Shown piece after piece: positions 13,637 to 20,460 of a stretch of DNA of 20,460 bases. The notes below the pieces were generated by a model. That model was not told the origin of the DNA. It made no database searches and was given only the letters and a program-made list of their open reading frames with translations. The translations under genes and the position numbers were made by a program. Position 1 is the stretch's first letter; each line of letters starts with the position of its first letter. Source of the stretch: Candidatus Anoxychlamydiales bacterium (GTDB taxonomy: Bacteria > Chlamydiota > Chlamydiia > Chlamydiales > SM23-39); NCBI GenBank assembly GCA_011064905.1, contig JAAKFW010000003.1, positions 1-20,460 of the forward strand, given 5' to 3'.

Positions 13637-14588
13637 TTTTAATTATCTCATCTGCTAGTTTTTTTGAATCATGTCTAATTAAATTTCTTTTAATTAAGTC
13701 TTTTTTATAAGCCCTAGCAAGAGGACCTAAAAGATCAGATAAAATTACTCTTTTATCATTTGAGATATCATTTTTTACCAAAGTTCCCTCTTCAGAATAT
13801 TTTTTTATCAATTCTTTAGATGGCTCTTTTTTATTTACTAAAATGTAATCAAAAACATCCTTACCTAGAAATTTCACAAGCTCTTTAAGATTCTGACTAA
13901 CTTTATTACTTTTACACTGCCCTTTTCTATTCATAAGATTTACTACAAACACTTTTTTAGCTAAAGTCTTTTTTAAAGCATCCGCGACCCCTTCAACTAA
14001 AAGATTCGGGATTAAAGATGTATAAAATCCACCAGGACCTAAAACTACTAAATCAGCATTCATAATCTCATCGATAACTTTTGGATTTACCTTAGGATAG
14101 GGCTCTAAATAAATACTGTTGTATCCTTTATCTATCTCTTGAGATAGATAAACCTCAGCTTCACCCTCTAAAACTTTTCTGTTATTCAATATCATTTTGA
14201 GATGGACTTGATTAAGGGTTACTGGAATTACTTTTCCTTTAATATACAAAATCTTTCCAGCTTCTTCTACTGCTCTTTCAAAGCTACCGGTTATTTTTTC
14301 CAATGCAGATAAAAATAAATTCCCAAGTGAATGCCCTCCTAAATTACCATTTTCAAAACGATAATTCATAACATTTCTCATAAGTCTTGATGAATTAGAG
14401 AGTGCTACTAAACATTGTCTAACATCGCCGGGGGGCAATACACCTAGCTCATCTCTTAAAATCCCCGTGCTACCGCCGTTATCTGCCATTGAAACGATAG
14501 CGCTAAGCTCTACATCGTATTTTTTAAGTCCTCTAAGGATAACAAAATTGCCGGTGCCTCCACCGATAACTACAATTTTTTTTCTCAT
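13620..14588 (-). CDS. yvcK: YvcK/CofD-family gluconeogenesis and envelope factor
   Basis: A 322-aa protein of the YvcK branch of the CofD-like superfamily. Motifs visible: IVVIGGGTGNFVILRGLKKY (5-24), SMADNGGSTGILRDELG (33-49), LPPGDVRQCLVALS (51-64), GGHSLGNLFLSALEKITGSF and LGPGGFYTSLIPNLL. Characterised YvcK proteins bind UDP-GlcNAc-type sugars and are needed for cell shape and growth on gluconeogenic carbon. It starts 6 bp after rpe and overlaps the HAD gene. It is not among the genes I recall between rpe and efp in Chlamydia trachomatis, so this is a lineage difference. Confidence 0.92.
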   Translation of the reverse strand: MRKKIVVIGGGTGNFVILRGLKKYDVELSAIVSMADNGGSTGILRDELGVLPPGDVRQCLVALSNSSRLMRNVMNYRFENGNLGGHSLGNLFLSALEKITGSFERAVEEAGKILYIKGKVIPVTLNQVHLKMILNNRKVLEGEAEVYLSQEIDKGYNSIYLEPYPKVNPKVIDEIMNADLVVLGPGGFYTSLIPNLLVEGVADALKKTLAKKVFVVNLMNRKGQCKSNKVSQNLKELVKFLGKDVFDYILVNKKEPSKELIKKYSEEGTLVKNDISNDKRVILSDLLGPLARAYKKDLIKRNLIRHDSKKLADEIIKIVNNI

Positions 14589-14594
14589 AAACCT

Positions 14595-15251
14595 TTAACA
14601 ATTTTTAAGTTTTTTTACACCCTCTAGCATATCTTTTTGTGAAAAAAGATATGTTCCTGCGACTAAAAAATTAGCCCCTTTATTAATACATCTTGAAGCT
14701 ACCTCTATATCTATCCCGCCATCTACTTGTATATCGAAATCTAGTTTCAGGTCCTCTCTTAAATTTTTAGCAAGCTCTATTTTCTCTAAAACAGATGGTA
14801 TAAATTTTTGGCCTCCAAACCCTGGATGCACTGACATAAATAAAACATTATCTAGTTTCTCTAAATACTTTGCAGCAATAGAAAAAGATGTTTCAGGATT
14901 AAATGCTAAACCTACTTTTTTTCCGCATTTCCTAATGTAGTTGATTGTATCTTCTACATCTTCTGTTGCTTCAAAATGAAATGTTATTAAATCAGCTCCC
15001 ACTTCAACAAACTTTTCAATAAAATCAAAGGGATTATAAATCATTAAATGAACATCTAAAAATAGAGTAGTCGATCTATTTATAGCTGCAACCATTTGAG
15101 GTCCTATTGAGATATTTGGAACAAAATGTCCATCCATAACATCTATATGAATAGCATCAGCTTTTGATTCTTCCACTTTTTTAACTTCTTCATGAATTCT
15201 AGAAAAATCTGCTGCTAAAATAGATGGAGCGACTTTAATTTTATTTTTCAT
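14595..15251 (-). CDS. rpe: Ribulose-phosphate 3-epimerase
   Basis: A 218-aa TIM-barrel enzyme interconverting ribulose-5-P and xylulose-5-P in the pentose phosphate pathway. Catalytic and metal residues are in place: S10 (VAPSILAADF), H35 and D37 (AIHIDVMDGHFVPN), H68 (DVHLM), M140 followed by VHPGFGGQKF, and D177 in QVDGGID. Length is typical. It is the first gene of the operon and has a good promoter; its ribosome site is weak. The neighbour order to efp-accB-accC is the main taxonomic clue of the window. Confidence 0.97.
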   Translation of the reverse strand: MKNKIKVAPSILAADFSRIHEEVKKVEESKADAIHIDVMDGHFVPNISIGPQMVAAINRSTTLFLDVHLMIYNPFDFIEKFVEVGADLITFHFEATEDVEDTINYIRKCGKKVGLAFNPETSFSIAAKYLEKLDNVLFMSVHPGFGGQKFIPSVLEKIELAKNLREDLKLDFDIQVDGGIDIEVASRCINKGANFLVAGTYLFSQKDMLEGVKKLKNC

Positions 15252-15272
15252 AAAGCTACTTTTTTTTACTCA

Positions 15273-15301
15273 AGAATAGATCTAAAAAAAACAAAAGTCA
15301 A
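15273..15301 (-). promoter_or_regulatory. Promoter of the rpe-to-hpt operon
   Basis: On the minus strand TTGACT (15301-15296) and TATTCT (15278-15273) are separated by exactly 17 bp, 22 bp before the rpe start codon. Five of six bases match the -35 consensus. The gap to the divergent gene is 135 bp. Confidence 0.65.
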
Positions 15302-15325
15302 GGTTTTCAAATATAAAAAATTCGA

Positions 15326-15354
15326 TTGAATGTATTTCTAAATGTAGCTATAAG
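15326..15354 (+). promoter_or_regulatory. Promoter of the secreted 188-aa protein gene
   Basis: TTGAAT (15326-15331) and TATAAG (15349-15354) are 17 bp apart, 32 bp upstream of the ATG at 15387. It is back-to-back with the rpe promoter, leaving about 24 bp between the two -35 boxes, so a regulator could affect both. Confidence 0.6.
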
Positions 15355-15386
15355 TTCTTATCAAAAAAAATGTTTTAGGAGAGAAT

Positions 15387-15953
15387 ATGAAAAAAACTAT
15401 ATTTACTTTAATATGTTTTTCACAAATAGTTCTAAGCTCAGTATTTGCTAATCAGTATCATTGGCCTAAATCTGAGACAAAGCATTACGAAGTTGCGCAC
15501 GATCCTTGGGCAAAAGTATTAATTCCTCTTCCTGACTTTAAATATACTGGAAACCCAGAAGACTCTTCATCAATTTACACACATACTTTATATTCTCATC
15601 GCAACCTCTTCCTTACTATAGATGTTTTTCCAAAAAAACAACATTTAGATGTGAAAACTTATGCTAAATGGTTTACACAAACATGGAAAAAAGAAGACCC
15701 TTTAACAAAACTTATTGATCAAAAAGAAATTATTGCCGGCTCAAATAATTCCACCCCAATGCTTCTCAAAACATTTAAAAATAGCGAAGGAACAATCTAT
15801 CAACTTTATTTCGTAAAAGATAATCATGGTTTTTGTTTTCTAGGTTTTTGTTATCCCCCTAAGGATATTGACAAATCAATTGTTGATGCAGAAAATGAAT
15901 ATTGGCAATCACTCATGAAAGAGCTTGCCCAAGCTGTCCAGTTTTATGAATAA
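15387..15953 (+). CDS. Secreted hypothetical protein
   Basis: A 188-aa protein with a clear Sec signal peptide: MKKT, then hydrophobic IFTLICFSQIVLSSV and a likely cleavage after FA21 (FA-NQ). No lipobox cysteine is at the cleavage site. The mature part is aromatic-rich with a mixed strand/helix pattern (KVLIPLPDFKYTG, LFLTIDVFPKKQHLDV, NSEGTIYQLYFVKDNHGFCF). I do not recognise the family; the layout resembles small periplasmic proteins that adopt a PsbP/Mog1-like fold, which is only a guess. The ribosome site AGGAGAG precedes the ATG. It is a single-gene unit, divergent from rpe. Confidence 0.8.
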   Translation: MKKTIFTLICFSQIVLSSVFANQYHWPKSETKHYEVAHDPWAKVLIPLPDFKYTGNPEDSSSIYTHTLYSHRNLFLTIDVFPKKQHLDVKTYAKWFTQTWKKEDPLTKLIDQKEIIAGSNNSTPMLLKTFKNSEGTIYQLYFVKDNHGFCFLGFCYPPKDIDKSIVDAENEYWQSLMKELAQAVQFYE

Positions 15954-16023
15954 AAGAATATAAGTCGCTATAAATTAATAGCTTATAAAGCTTTAGTTTT
16001 GGTTTATTTTAACTTCAATCATA

Positions 16024-16125
16024 TTATGTCCGAATTTTTAATTCGGACATAATTCGGACAAAAACAGCAAAAACTGTCCGAATAGTGCTAATTCGGACAA
16101 AAAAACCTAGCAAACTGTCCGAATT
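16024..16125. promoter_or_regulatory. Array of six TGTCCGAATT operator half-sites upstream of the Fic gene
   Basis: TGTCCGAAT(T) appears forward at 16027, 16075 and 16116 and in inverse form (AATTCGGACA) at 16040, 16051 and 16090. The first two make a perfect 13-bp inverted repeat with a 3-nt spacer (16024-16052). The rest make two tandem units of about 39 bp (16051-16089 and 16090-16125+), each an inverted repeat with a 14-16-nt A-rich spacer containing AGCAAA. The last half-site lies just before the TATAAT at 16134, so a bound protein would block polymerase. The N-terminal wHTH of the Fic protein is the natural candidate binder. No CRISPR-like spacers are present. Confidence 0.75.
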
Positions 16126-16133
16126 AATGATAA

Positions 16134-16139
16134 TATAAT
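16134..16139 (+). promoter_or_regulatory. Putative -10 box of the Fic gene
   Basis: TATAAT, a perfect consensus -10, lies 25 bp before the ATG at 16165. The expected -35 position (around 16111-16117) reads CAAACTG, a poor match, and runs into the last operator half-site (16116-16125). This fits a repressed or activator-dependent promoter. Confidence 0.5.
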
Positions 16140-16164
16140 CTTAAAAAGAGAGAATTATTCCTTT

Positions 16165-17556
16165 ATGAATCGTAGAGATAGAAAATTAGCTATTTTAAGA
16201 CAATTAGGCTTAGAGTCCGAACCGATTACTCTATATGAGCTAGCAAAAAATGCCTTCGAGCTTAACTATAGCAGTAGAACAATACGTCGTTTGTTGAATG
16301 AACTTATTGAAGAGGGTCTTGTTAAAAAATATGGAAGCACTAGAGGAGCCAGGTATGTTGCAGTTAAAGCAACGGATCGCATCTTGAATCAAGAGCCTAT
16401 TATTCCCTCTCAAGATATCAACCATATAAGTAGTTGTTTTGGATCGGAAAGCCTAAATGCTATTGAAAAGATAAATAAGCCATTATTTGAACGTCAGCCT
16501 GTAACATATAATACAGATTGGTTGCAAACATATCAACCAAACGTAACTTTTTATCTACCTAAATATTTGAGAAATCAATTGCATAATGCTGGAGAGCGGG
16601 CTAATGATCACGATCCGGCAGGAACATATGCTCATCAGATTTTCAACCAACTAATTATTGATCTATCTTATAATTCATCAAGATTGGAAGGAAATACATA
16701 CTCTTTATTAGAGACAGAGCGCCTTCTACTCCATGGCGATGGCATTGAAGGAAAACTTGATGAAGAAAAAGTAATGATTCTTAATCACAAGGAAGCTATT
16801 CGTTATTTAGTAGATAATGCGACTCGTTTAAAAATAAATCGAAATGTTATCTGTACTCTTCACTATTTACTCTCTGACGGCCTTGTAGAACCAAAATACG
16901 CAGGAAAAGTTCGTGATTTTAGTGTTCGAATAGGGGGTTCAACATATATCCCTTTTAAAAATCCAAAACAATTGCAATTACAACTGGATAAAATTTCCGA
17001 GAAAGCTTTTATGATCTCAGATCCATTTGAACAAAGCTTTTTTTTGCTTGTCCATATTAGCTATCTTCAGGCATTTGCTGACGTTAATAAAAGAACCGCT
17101 CGCCTCTCAGCTAATATATCTCTTATAAAAGATAATCTTGTTCCTCTTGCTTTTAGGGACGTCGCTATCCAGGCTTATATGTCTGCTATAATCGCTATTT
17201 ATGAACTTCAAGATATTCGACCTCTCATTGATCTTTATGTTTATTCATACTTGAGAACTTGTGCAGCATATGATTCTACTATAAAATCTTTAGGTTTTGA
17301 CGAAGTGCGTGTTAGATTTCGTTATAAGCGTCGAGAAATAGTTCGAGAGATAATCATTAATGGGTTTGTAGGAGTTCAATTAGAAAAATACATTCAATCT
17401 GAAGCTATAACGCATAACATACCTGAAGAAATTAAAGAGAGTTTCATAGAAGATATATTCGAAGATCTAGAACAAATAAATGAGAGCCGCTTAGTTGGCT
17501 TGGGAATAAGTCCCGATCAATTAACAAAATGGTTAAATTTAAGATCAAAGAATTGA
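16165..17556 (+). CDS. wHTH-Fic domain protein with altered Fic motif
   Basis: A 463-aa protein. Residues 1-70 form a winged-helix domain (TLYELAKNAFELNYSSRTIR, then RLLNELIEEGLVKKYGSTRG). The middle is a Fic domain with N-terminal inhibitory motif S171-SRL-E175-G176, a flap-like GGSTYIPF (257-264) and the core QAFADVNKRTARLSAN (302-317). Active Fic AMP-transferases have H-P-F-x-D/E-G-N-G/K-R; here the catalytic His is Gln302 (codon CAG at 17068-17070), Pro is Ala, and Gly is Val, while F, D306, N308 and R310 remain. From memory a whole subgroup has QAF-x-DVNKR, so this may be normal for it. Fic proteins transfer nucleotide or phosphate groups, or remove AMP; which applies here is unclear. 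It probably binds its own upstream operators. Confidence 0.88.
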   Translation: MNRRDRKLAILRQLGLESEPITLYELAKNAFELNYSSRTIRRLLNELIEEGLVKKYGSTRGARYVAVKATDRILNQEPIIPSQDINHISSCFGSESLNAIEKINKPLFERQPVTYNTDWLQTYQPNVTFYLPKYLRNQLHNAGERANDHDPAGTYAHQIFNQLIIDLSYNSSRLEGNTYSLLETERLLLHGDGIEGKLDEEKVMILNHKEAIRYLVDNATRLKINRNVICTLHYLLSDGLVEPKYAGKVRDFSVRIGGSTYIPFKNPKQLQLQLDKISEKAFMISDPFEQSFFLLVHISYLQAFADVNKRTARLSANISLIKDNLVPLAFRDVAIQAYMSAIIAIYELQDIRPLIDLYVYSYLRTCAAYDSTIKSLGFDEVRVRFRYKRREIVREIIINGFVGVQLEKYIQSEAITHNIPEEIKESFIEDIFEDLEQINESRLVGLGISPDQLTKWLNLRSKN

Positions 17557-17585
17557 TTGGATCATATAAAATTTCTCTAAATATG

Positions 17586-19520
17586 CTACTTTCGACTAAT
17601 AGATTTTTGAATACTATCTAAAAATATTTTTTGCTGAGTTTTATCATCATTCATAAAAACATAACCAAGATATTCAATATCGTGAGCTGTTAAACTAAAT
17701 GAGATAAGCTCAAATGATAAAACATTTAAATTATCAATCTTATCTTTTATTTTCTTTTTAACGTTTTGATCATATATGGGGACCATAATATAGAGCTTAT
17801 TTATTTCTTGTTTGAATAAAAAATCTGATATTTTTTTTATTCTAGTCTCTTCTCTTTTAATAGCATTTATCAGCATCAAAAATAGATTTTTCAAAATATC
17901 AGGTTTAACAATAGCTGTCATTTCTCCTGGAGTTATAGCATAGAAAAATTTCTCTACTAAATTATCATAGTGTTTACCGATTTGTCCTAAAATAGCTTGA
18001 AGTGATTTATACGCTTCATTTTGTTTGTAGATCATTCCACCCATGTAATCTCTAACTTCACCAAATAGCATATTTAGATCTTCCACAACGCTAAGCCTTG
18101 CCCTATTGATATCTAAACTATGATCTGATCTTAAATAATCAGAACTCTCTAATAAAACACGAAATACATTAGCTTCTTTTAAATATTTTCTTCTGATGAT
18201 TCCAACTTTTTTTACTTTATCAATGATGAATCTATTTTTAGATTTTATTTTAGAGATTAGATCTTTTAAAGAAGGATCTTGTAATCTTAGCACTCTAAGT
18301 AGAATAACATTAAAAGAGAGATCTGTATGAGTTTGTTTATCAAAAGAAATAATCACTTGAGGAATATCGTGCACATATTTTAGTTGCTGTGATAAAACCA
18401 GCATATTTTTCACGATCTCTTCTTCATTTCTTGGCATAAAAACCGGATGGATAAGCTGCTCTACGTTACCTTTTAGATAGGTTGGAAGCTCATCTTTTAA
18501 AACCGATATCTCTTCATTTACAAAATCTATACCATTTGGTTTTTGAACTTCTATATAACAGGTTTGAATCTCATTTTTAGATGCTTTATCTATAAAAAAT
18601 GAGTTTTCAACAATCTCAACATATGGCAGAAAGTTTTTAATAGCATTCAGGAGATGTTTTTCTTCAAAAACCTCATGTTCTTTTAAAAAGTTTATACCAA
18701 CTAAAACCCCTAAAACAGATTTTTCTTGAGACTGAGCTTTTAGCTTGGTTTTTAAAAATTTTAAAATTAGATATCTCTTATCTGAGTTCACTTCAATCTT
18801 TTGTTTAAGGAGTTTTCTGATCATATATAGTATCGATATTATACGAGAGATATGGTGATAATCTCTTTGAGATTTAAACTCATCTCTCGACATTATCAAA
18901 AACTGCTGCATTTCAGAGAAAATGTTTTTCCCAAACTGATTTGGTTTTTTTTGAATTAAAGAACCTATTTTCTCTTGAACCATGGCAGTTTTTCTATCAT
19001 TAGAAAGGCCTTTAAATTCTGTTATTCTATTTGCATGAAAATCTGATAGGATTCCAAGTCTTAGCTCTGTCTCAAACGTTTTTTTGTTTTTCTCTATTGA
19101 ATCCAAATCTTTTTGAGATTCAACAGAAATAACAGCTTGCATAAGAGTTAATTTATCGTTATGAATATTTGAAATAGAAAAATCTATTGAATAAAAAAGA
19201 TCTACATTTAAGTTTTTTTGAAAAACAAGCCATCTACTTACCATATCATAGAAAAAATTAACTCCATTTTTTCTATGTTTTGAAATTAAAATTATGCAGA
19301 TACTATTTGTTTCATTTATTTTTGACCATTTTATAATAGGTAGGTTTTCATTTAAGTAAACTTGAGTTTTTTTTAGATCTTCTTTTTCATTTGTTCTTTC
19401 ATGAAAACTATAGGGCAAAGCCTTTTTTAAAAGAGCTTTTAAAGAGTTCATATGACTTGTTTGATGCTCTTCATCTAAAGAGCTAAAGGAATTATTTTTA
19501 AGCTCGAGTTTTAGTTTCAT
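17586..19520 (-). CDS. Large hypothetical protein downstream of lysC
   Basis: A 644-aa lysine- and leucine-rich protein that I do not recognise. It lacks a signal peptide and obvious membrane segments, so it is probably cytoplasmic or secreted without a Sec signal. Predicted helices dominate, with alternating strands in the regions SICIILISKHRKNGVNFFYD (about 71-90), IPQVIISFDKQTHTDLSFNV, IDFVNEEISVLKDELPTYLK and IRKISDFLFKQEINKLYIMV-type stretches near the C-terminus; charged blocks suggest coiled coil. No catalytic motif is visible. It follows lysC by 30 bp on the same strand and ends 29 bp from the converging Fic gene. Codon use and composition match its neighbours. Long orphan proteins of this kind are common in chlamydiae. 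Confidence 0.8.
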   Translation of the reverse strand: MKLKLELKNNSFSSLDEEHQTSHMNSLKALLKKALPYSFHERTNEKEDLKKTQVYLNENLPIIKWSKINETNSICIILISKHRKNGVNFFYDMVSRWLVFQKNLNVDLFYSIDFSISNIHNDKLTLMQAVISVESQKDLDSIEKNKKTFETELRLGILSDFHANRITEFKGLSNDRKTAMVQEKIGSLIQKKPNQFGKNIFSEMQQFLIMSRDEFKSQRDYHHISRIISILYMIRKLLKQKIEVNSDKRYLILKFLKTKLKAQSQEKSVLGVLVGINFLKEHEVFEEKHLLNAIKNFLPYVEIVENSFFIDKASKNEIQTCYIEVQKPNGIDFVNEEISVLKDELPTYLKGNVEQLIHPVFMPRNEEEIVKNMLVLSQQLKYVHDIPQVIISFDKQTHTDLSFNVILLRVLRLQDPSLKDLISKIKSKNRFIIDKVKKVGIIRRKYLKEANVFRVLLESSDYLRSDHSLDINRARLSVVEDLNMLFGEVRDYMGGMIYKQNEAYKSLQAILGQIGKHYDNLVEKFFYAITPGEMTAIVKPDILKNLFLMLINAIKREETRIKKISDFLFKQEINKLYIMVPIYDQNVKKKIKDKIDNLNVLSFELISFSLTAHDIEYLGYVFMNDDKTQQKIFLDSIQKSISRK

Positions 19521-19550
19521 CTGAGATTCTAAGCTTTTTTTATTTAAGTA

Positions 19551-20330
19551 CTAATTAATTTCATATACATTTTTTTTCCCTTTTTTAAAAGAGACTTTTT
19601 CAATATTTGTAAATTTTTTATTTTTCCTATTTTTGAAATTCAAAATATTTAGGCTTATATTATTGTTTAAAGCTAGTTTTACACATCTTGGATGCAAGAT
19701 TTTATGCTCATTTTTCTCTAAAATTTTTAAAGCTTTTTCATGGGTTAACTTTTCATAAAAAAAAGAATTTTTATCTTTCTTTGGATCTTTTTCATAGATA
19801 CCATCAACATCTTTATAAAACTCAACTATTTTTGCTTTTAGAGCTACCGCTAAAGCAACAGCTGTTGTATCTGAGCCCCCTCTTCCGAGTGTTGTTATCT
19901 CTTTTTCAGTGCTCACTCCTTGAAAACCCGCTACTATTACAATATTATTATCATTTAAAGCTTTTGAAACTCTATTAGGTTTTACATCAATAATTTTAGC
20001 ATCCAAATGATTGGATGTAGTTATAATTCCCCCTTGAGATCCAGTAAAAGAGATAGATTTTTTTCCTTTTTTTTGAAGAGCCATGGAAAGCAGGCTCATA
20101 GTGATTCTCTCCCCTACAGAAATTAACATATCTTGCTCTCTTTTAGGGGGATTGTCATTAATTGATGAAGCTAGTTTTAAAAGTTTGTTTGTTGTTTTTC
20201 CCATAGCAGAGACAACGACTACTAATTTTTTATATTGTTTAGATTTTTCTATGATTATATCAGCAATTTTTAAGATGTTTTTTGAATTTGAGACGCTAGC
20301 TCCTCCAAATTTCATTACTAAACAGCTCAT
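19551..20330 (-). CDS. lysC: Aspartate kinase, short form without ACT domains
   Basis: A 259-aa protein covering only the amino-acid-kinase domain of aspartokinase, which phosphorylates aspartate at the start of the diaminopimelate/lysine/threonine pathway. Motifs: K7-F-G-G-A-S (LVMKFGGASV), VVSAMGKTTNKLL (40-51), SVGERITMSLLS (71-82), TLGRGGSDTTAVALA (147-161), FYKDVDGIYEKDPKK, and HKILHPRCVKLALNNNI. Classical enzymes continue for about 150-200 residues with two ACT domains for lysine/threonine feedback; here a natural stop occurs soon after the catalytic fold and the next gene follows at 30 bp with no ACT sequence. Start at 20330 fits the family N-terminus; GGAAG is 10 bases upstream. The enzyme would be insensitive to classical feedback. 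Confidence 0.93.
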   Translation of the reverse strand: MSCLVMKFGGASVSNSKNILKIADIIIEKSKQYKKLVVVVSAMGKTTNKLLKLASSINDNPPKREQDMLISVGERITMSLLSMALQKKGKKSISFTGSQGGIITTSNHLDAKIIDVKPNRVSKALNDNNIVIVAGFQGVSTEKEITTLGRGGSDTTAVALAVALKAKIVEFYKDVDGIYEKDPKKDKNSFFYEKLTHEKALKILEKNEHKILHPRCVKLALNNNISLNILNFKNRKNKKFTNIEKVSFKKGKKNVYEIN

Positions 20331-20460
20331 AAAAATAAAACTTCCGATTTAGTTTTTATCAAAACAAAAATAACCTGCATTACCATCCTTTCTGAGATAA
20401 CACTCATATTTAAAAATATAGAGAAAGGGAATTTCTTAAAAGTCCAAATTATTATTTTTT
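20327..20460 (-). CDS. Possible 3' end of an upstream gene coupled to lysC (partial)
   Basis: On the minus strand one frame stays open from the window edge to a TGA (20329-20327) that overlaps the lysC ATG as ATGA, encoding about 43 residues ending MVMQVIFVLIKTKSEVLFL. The overlap is what one expects for coupled genes. A second frame of 28 codons (ending YECYLRKDGNAGYFCFDKN, stop at 20351) looks as protein-like, so the call is tentative and the sequence may be noncoding leader. Confidence 0.25.
   Translation of the reverse strand, partial: KIIIWTFKKFPFSIFLNMSVISERMVMQVIFVLIKTKSEVLFL

Noticed and set aside
16024..16125. TGTCCGAATT repeats as a CRISPR array
   Set aside because: The repeats are only 9-10 bp, alternate in orientation and have short unequal A-rich spacers. 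They end at a -10 box, so they look like operators.
19521..19551. Frameshift that might have cut off ACT domains from lysC
   Set aside because: Only 30 bp lie between the lysC stop and the next start, and the following protein shows no ACT pattern, so the short form appears real.

Overview
The window is strongly AT-rich (by eye about 30% G+C) and gene-dense. The best clue to its origin is gene order. On the minus strand rpe, efp, accB and accC lie together, as I recall them in Chlamydia (the CT121-CT124 region), with yvcK and a HAD phosphatase inserted. A TtcA-like PP-loop protein lies close to surE, as I also recall for chlamydiae. An ankyrin-type protein, a Fic protein and a proline permease fit a host-associated member of the Chlamydiota, probably an environmental (non-Chlamydiaceae) lineage. 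This placement is inferred from sequence and memory, not from a search.

Positions 1-4381 look like a small integrated element of about 4.3 kb. In order it carries a tyrosine integrase, an unknown protein, a row of ACCCCT iterons with 22-bp phasing, an AlpA-like DNA-binding protein, a small winged-helix-type protein and a DUF3987 (YfjI-type) replication ATPase. Paired TWTGCCA repeats lie near both ends. The right end abuts the 3' end of tRNA-Tyr. The left attachment site is not visible and is probably outside the window. No relaxase, capsid or obvious cargo gene is present, so it resembles a plasmid- or satellite-like integrating replicon.

Positions 4382-10008 are housekeeping and accessory chromosome. 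tRNA-Thr and tRNA-Tyr (minus) are followed by a small SEC-C zinc-motif protein (minus). Then on the plus strand come a TtcA-like tRNA thiolase, a PutP-type Na+/proline symporter overlapping surE, a strong terminator, tRNA-Val and tRNA-Asp, a YitT-family membrane protein just behind the tRNAs, and a small ankyrin-like protein.

Positions 10009-15301 hold one tight minus-strand operon: rpe, yvcK, HAD phosphatase, efp, accB, accC, hpt. It links pentose-phosphate flux, a cell-envelope/carbon regulator, translation of proline stretches, the biotin carboxylase half of acetyl-CoA carboxylase, and purine salvage. A good promoter precedes rpe, and a divergent one serves a secreted 188-aa protein.

Positions 15954-17556 are the most unusual region. 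A wHTH-Fic protein is preceded by six copies of a TGTCCGAATT half-site in about 100 bp, and its Fic motif has glutamine in place of the catalytic histidine. The window ends (minus strand) with a short aspartokinase lacking ACT domains, a 644-aa orphan protein, and possibly the 3' tail of another gene translationally coupled to lysC.
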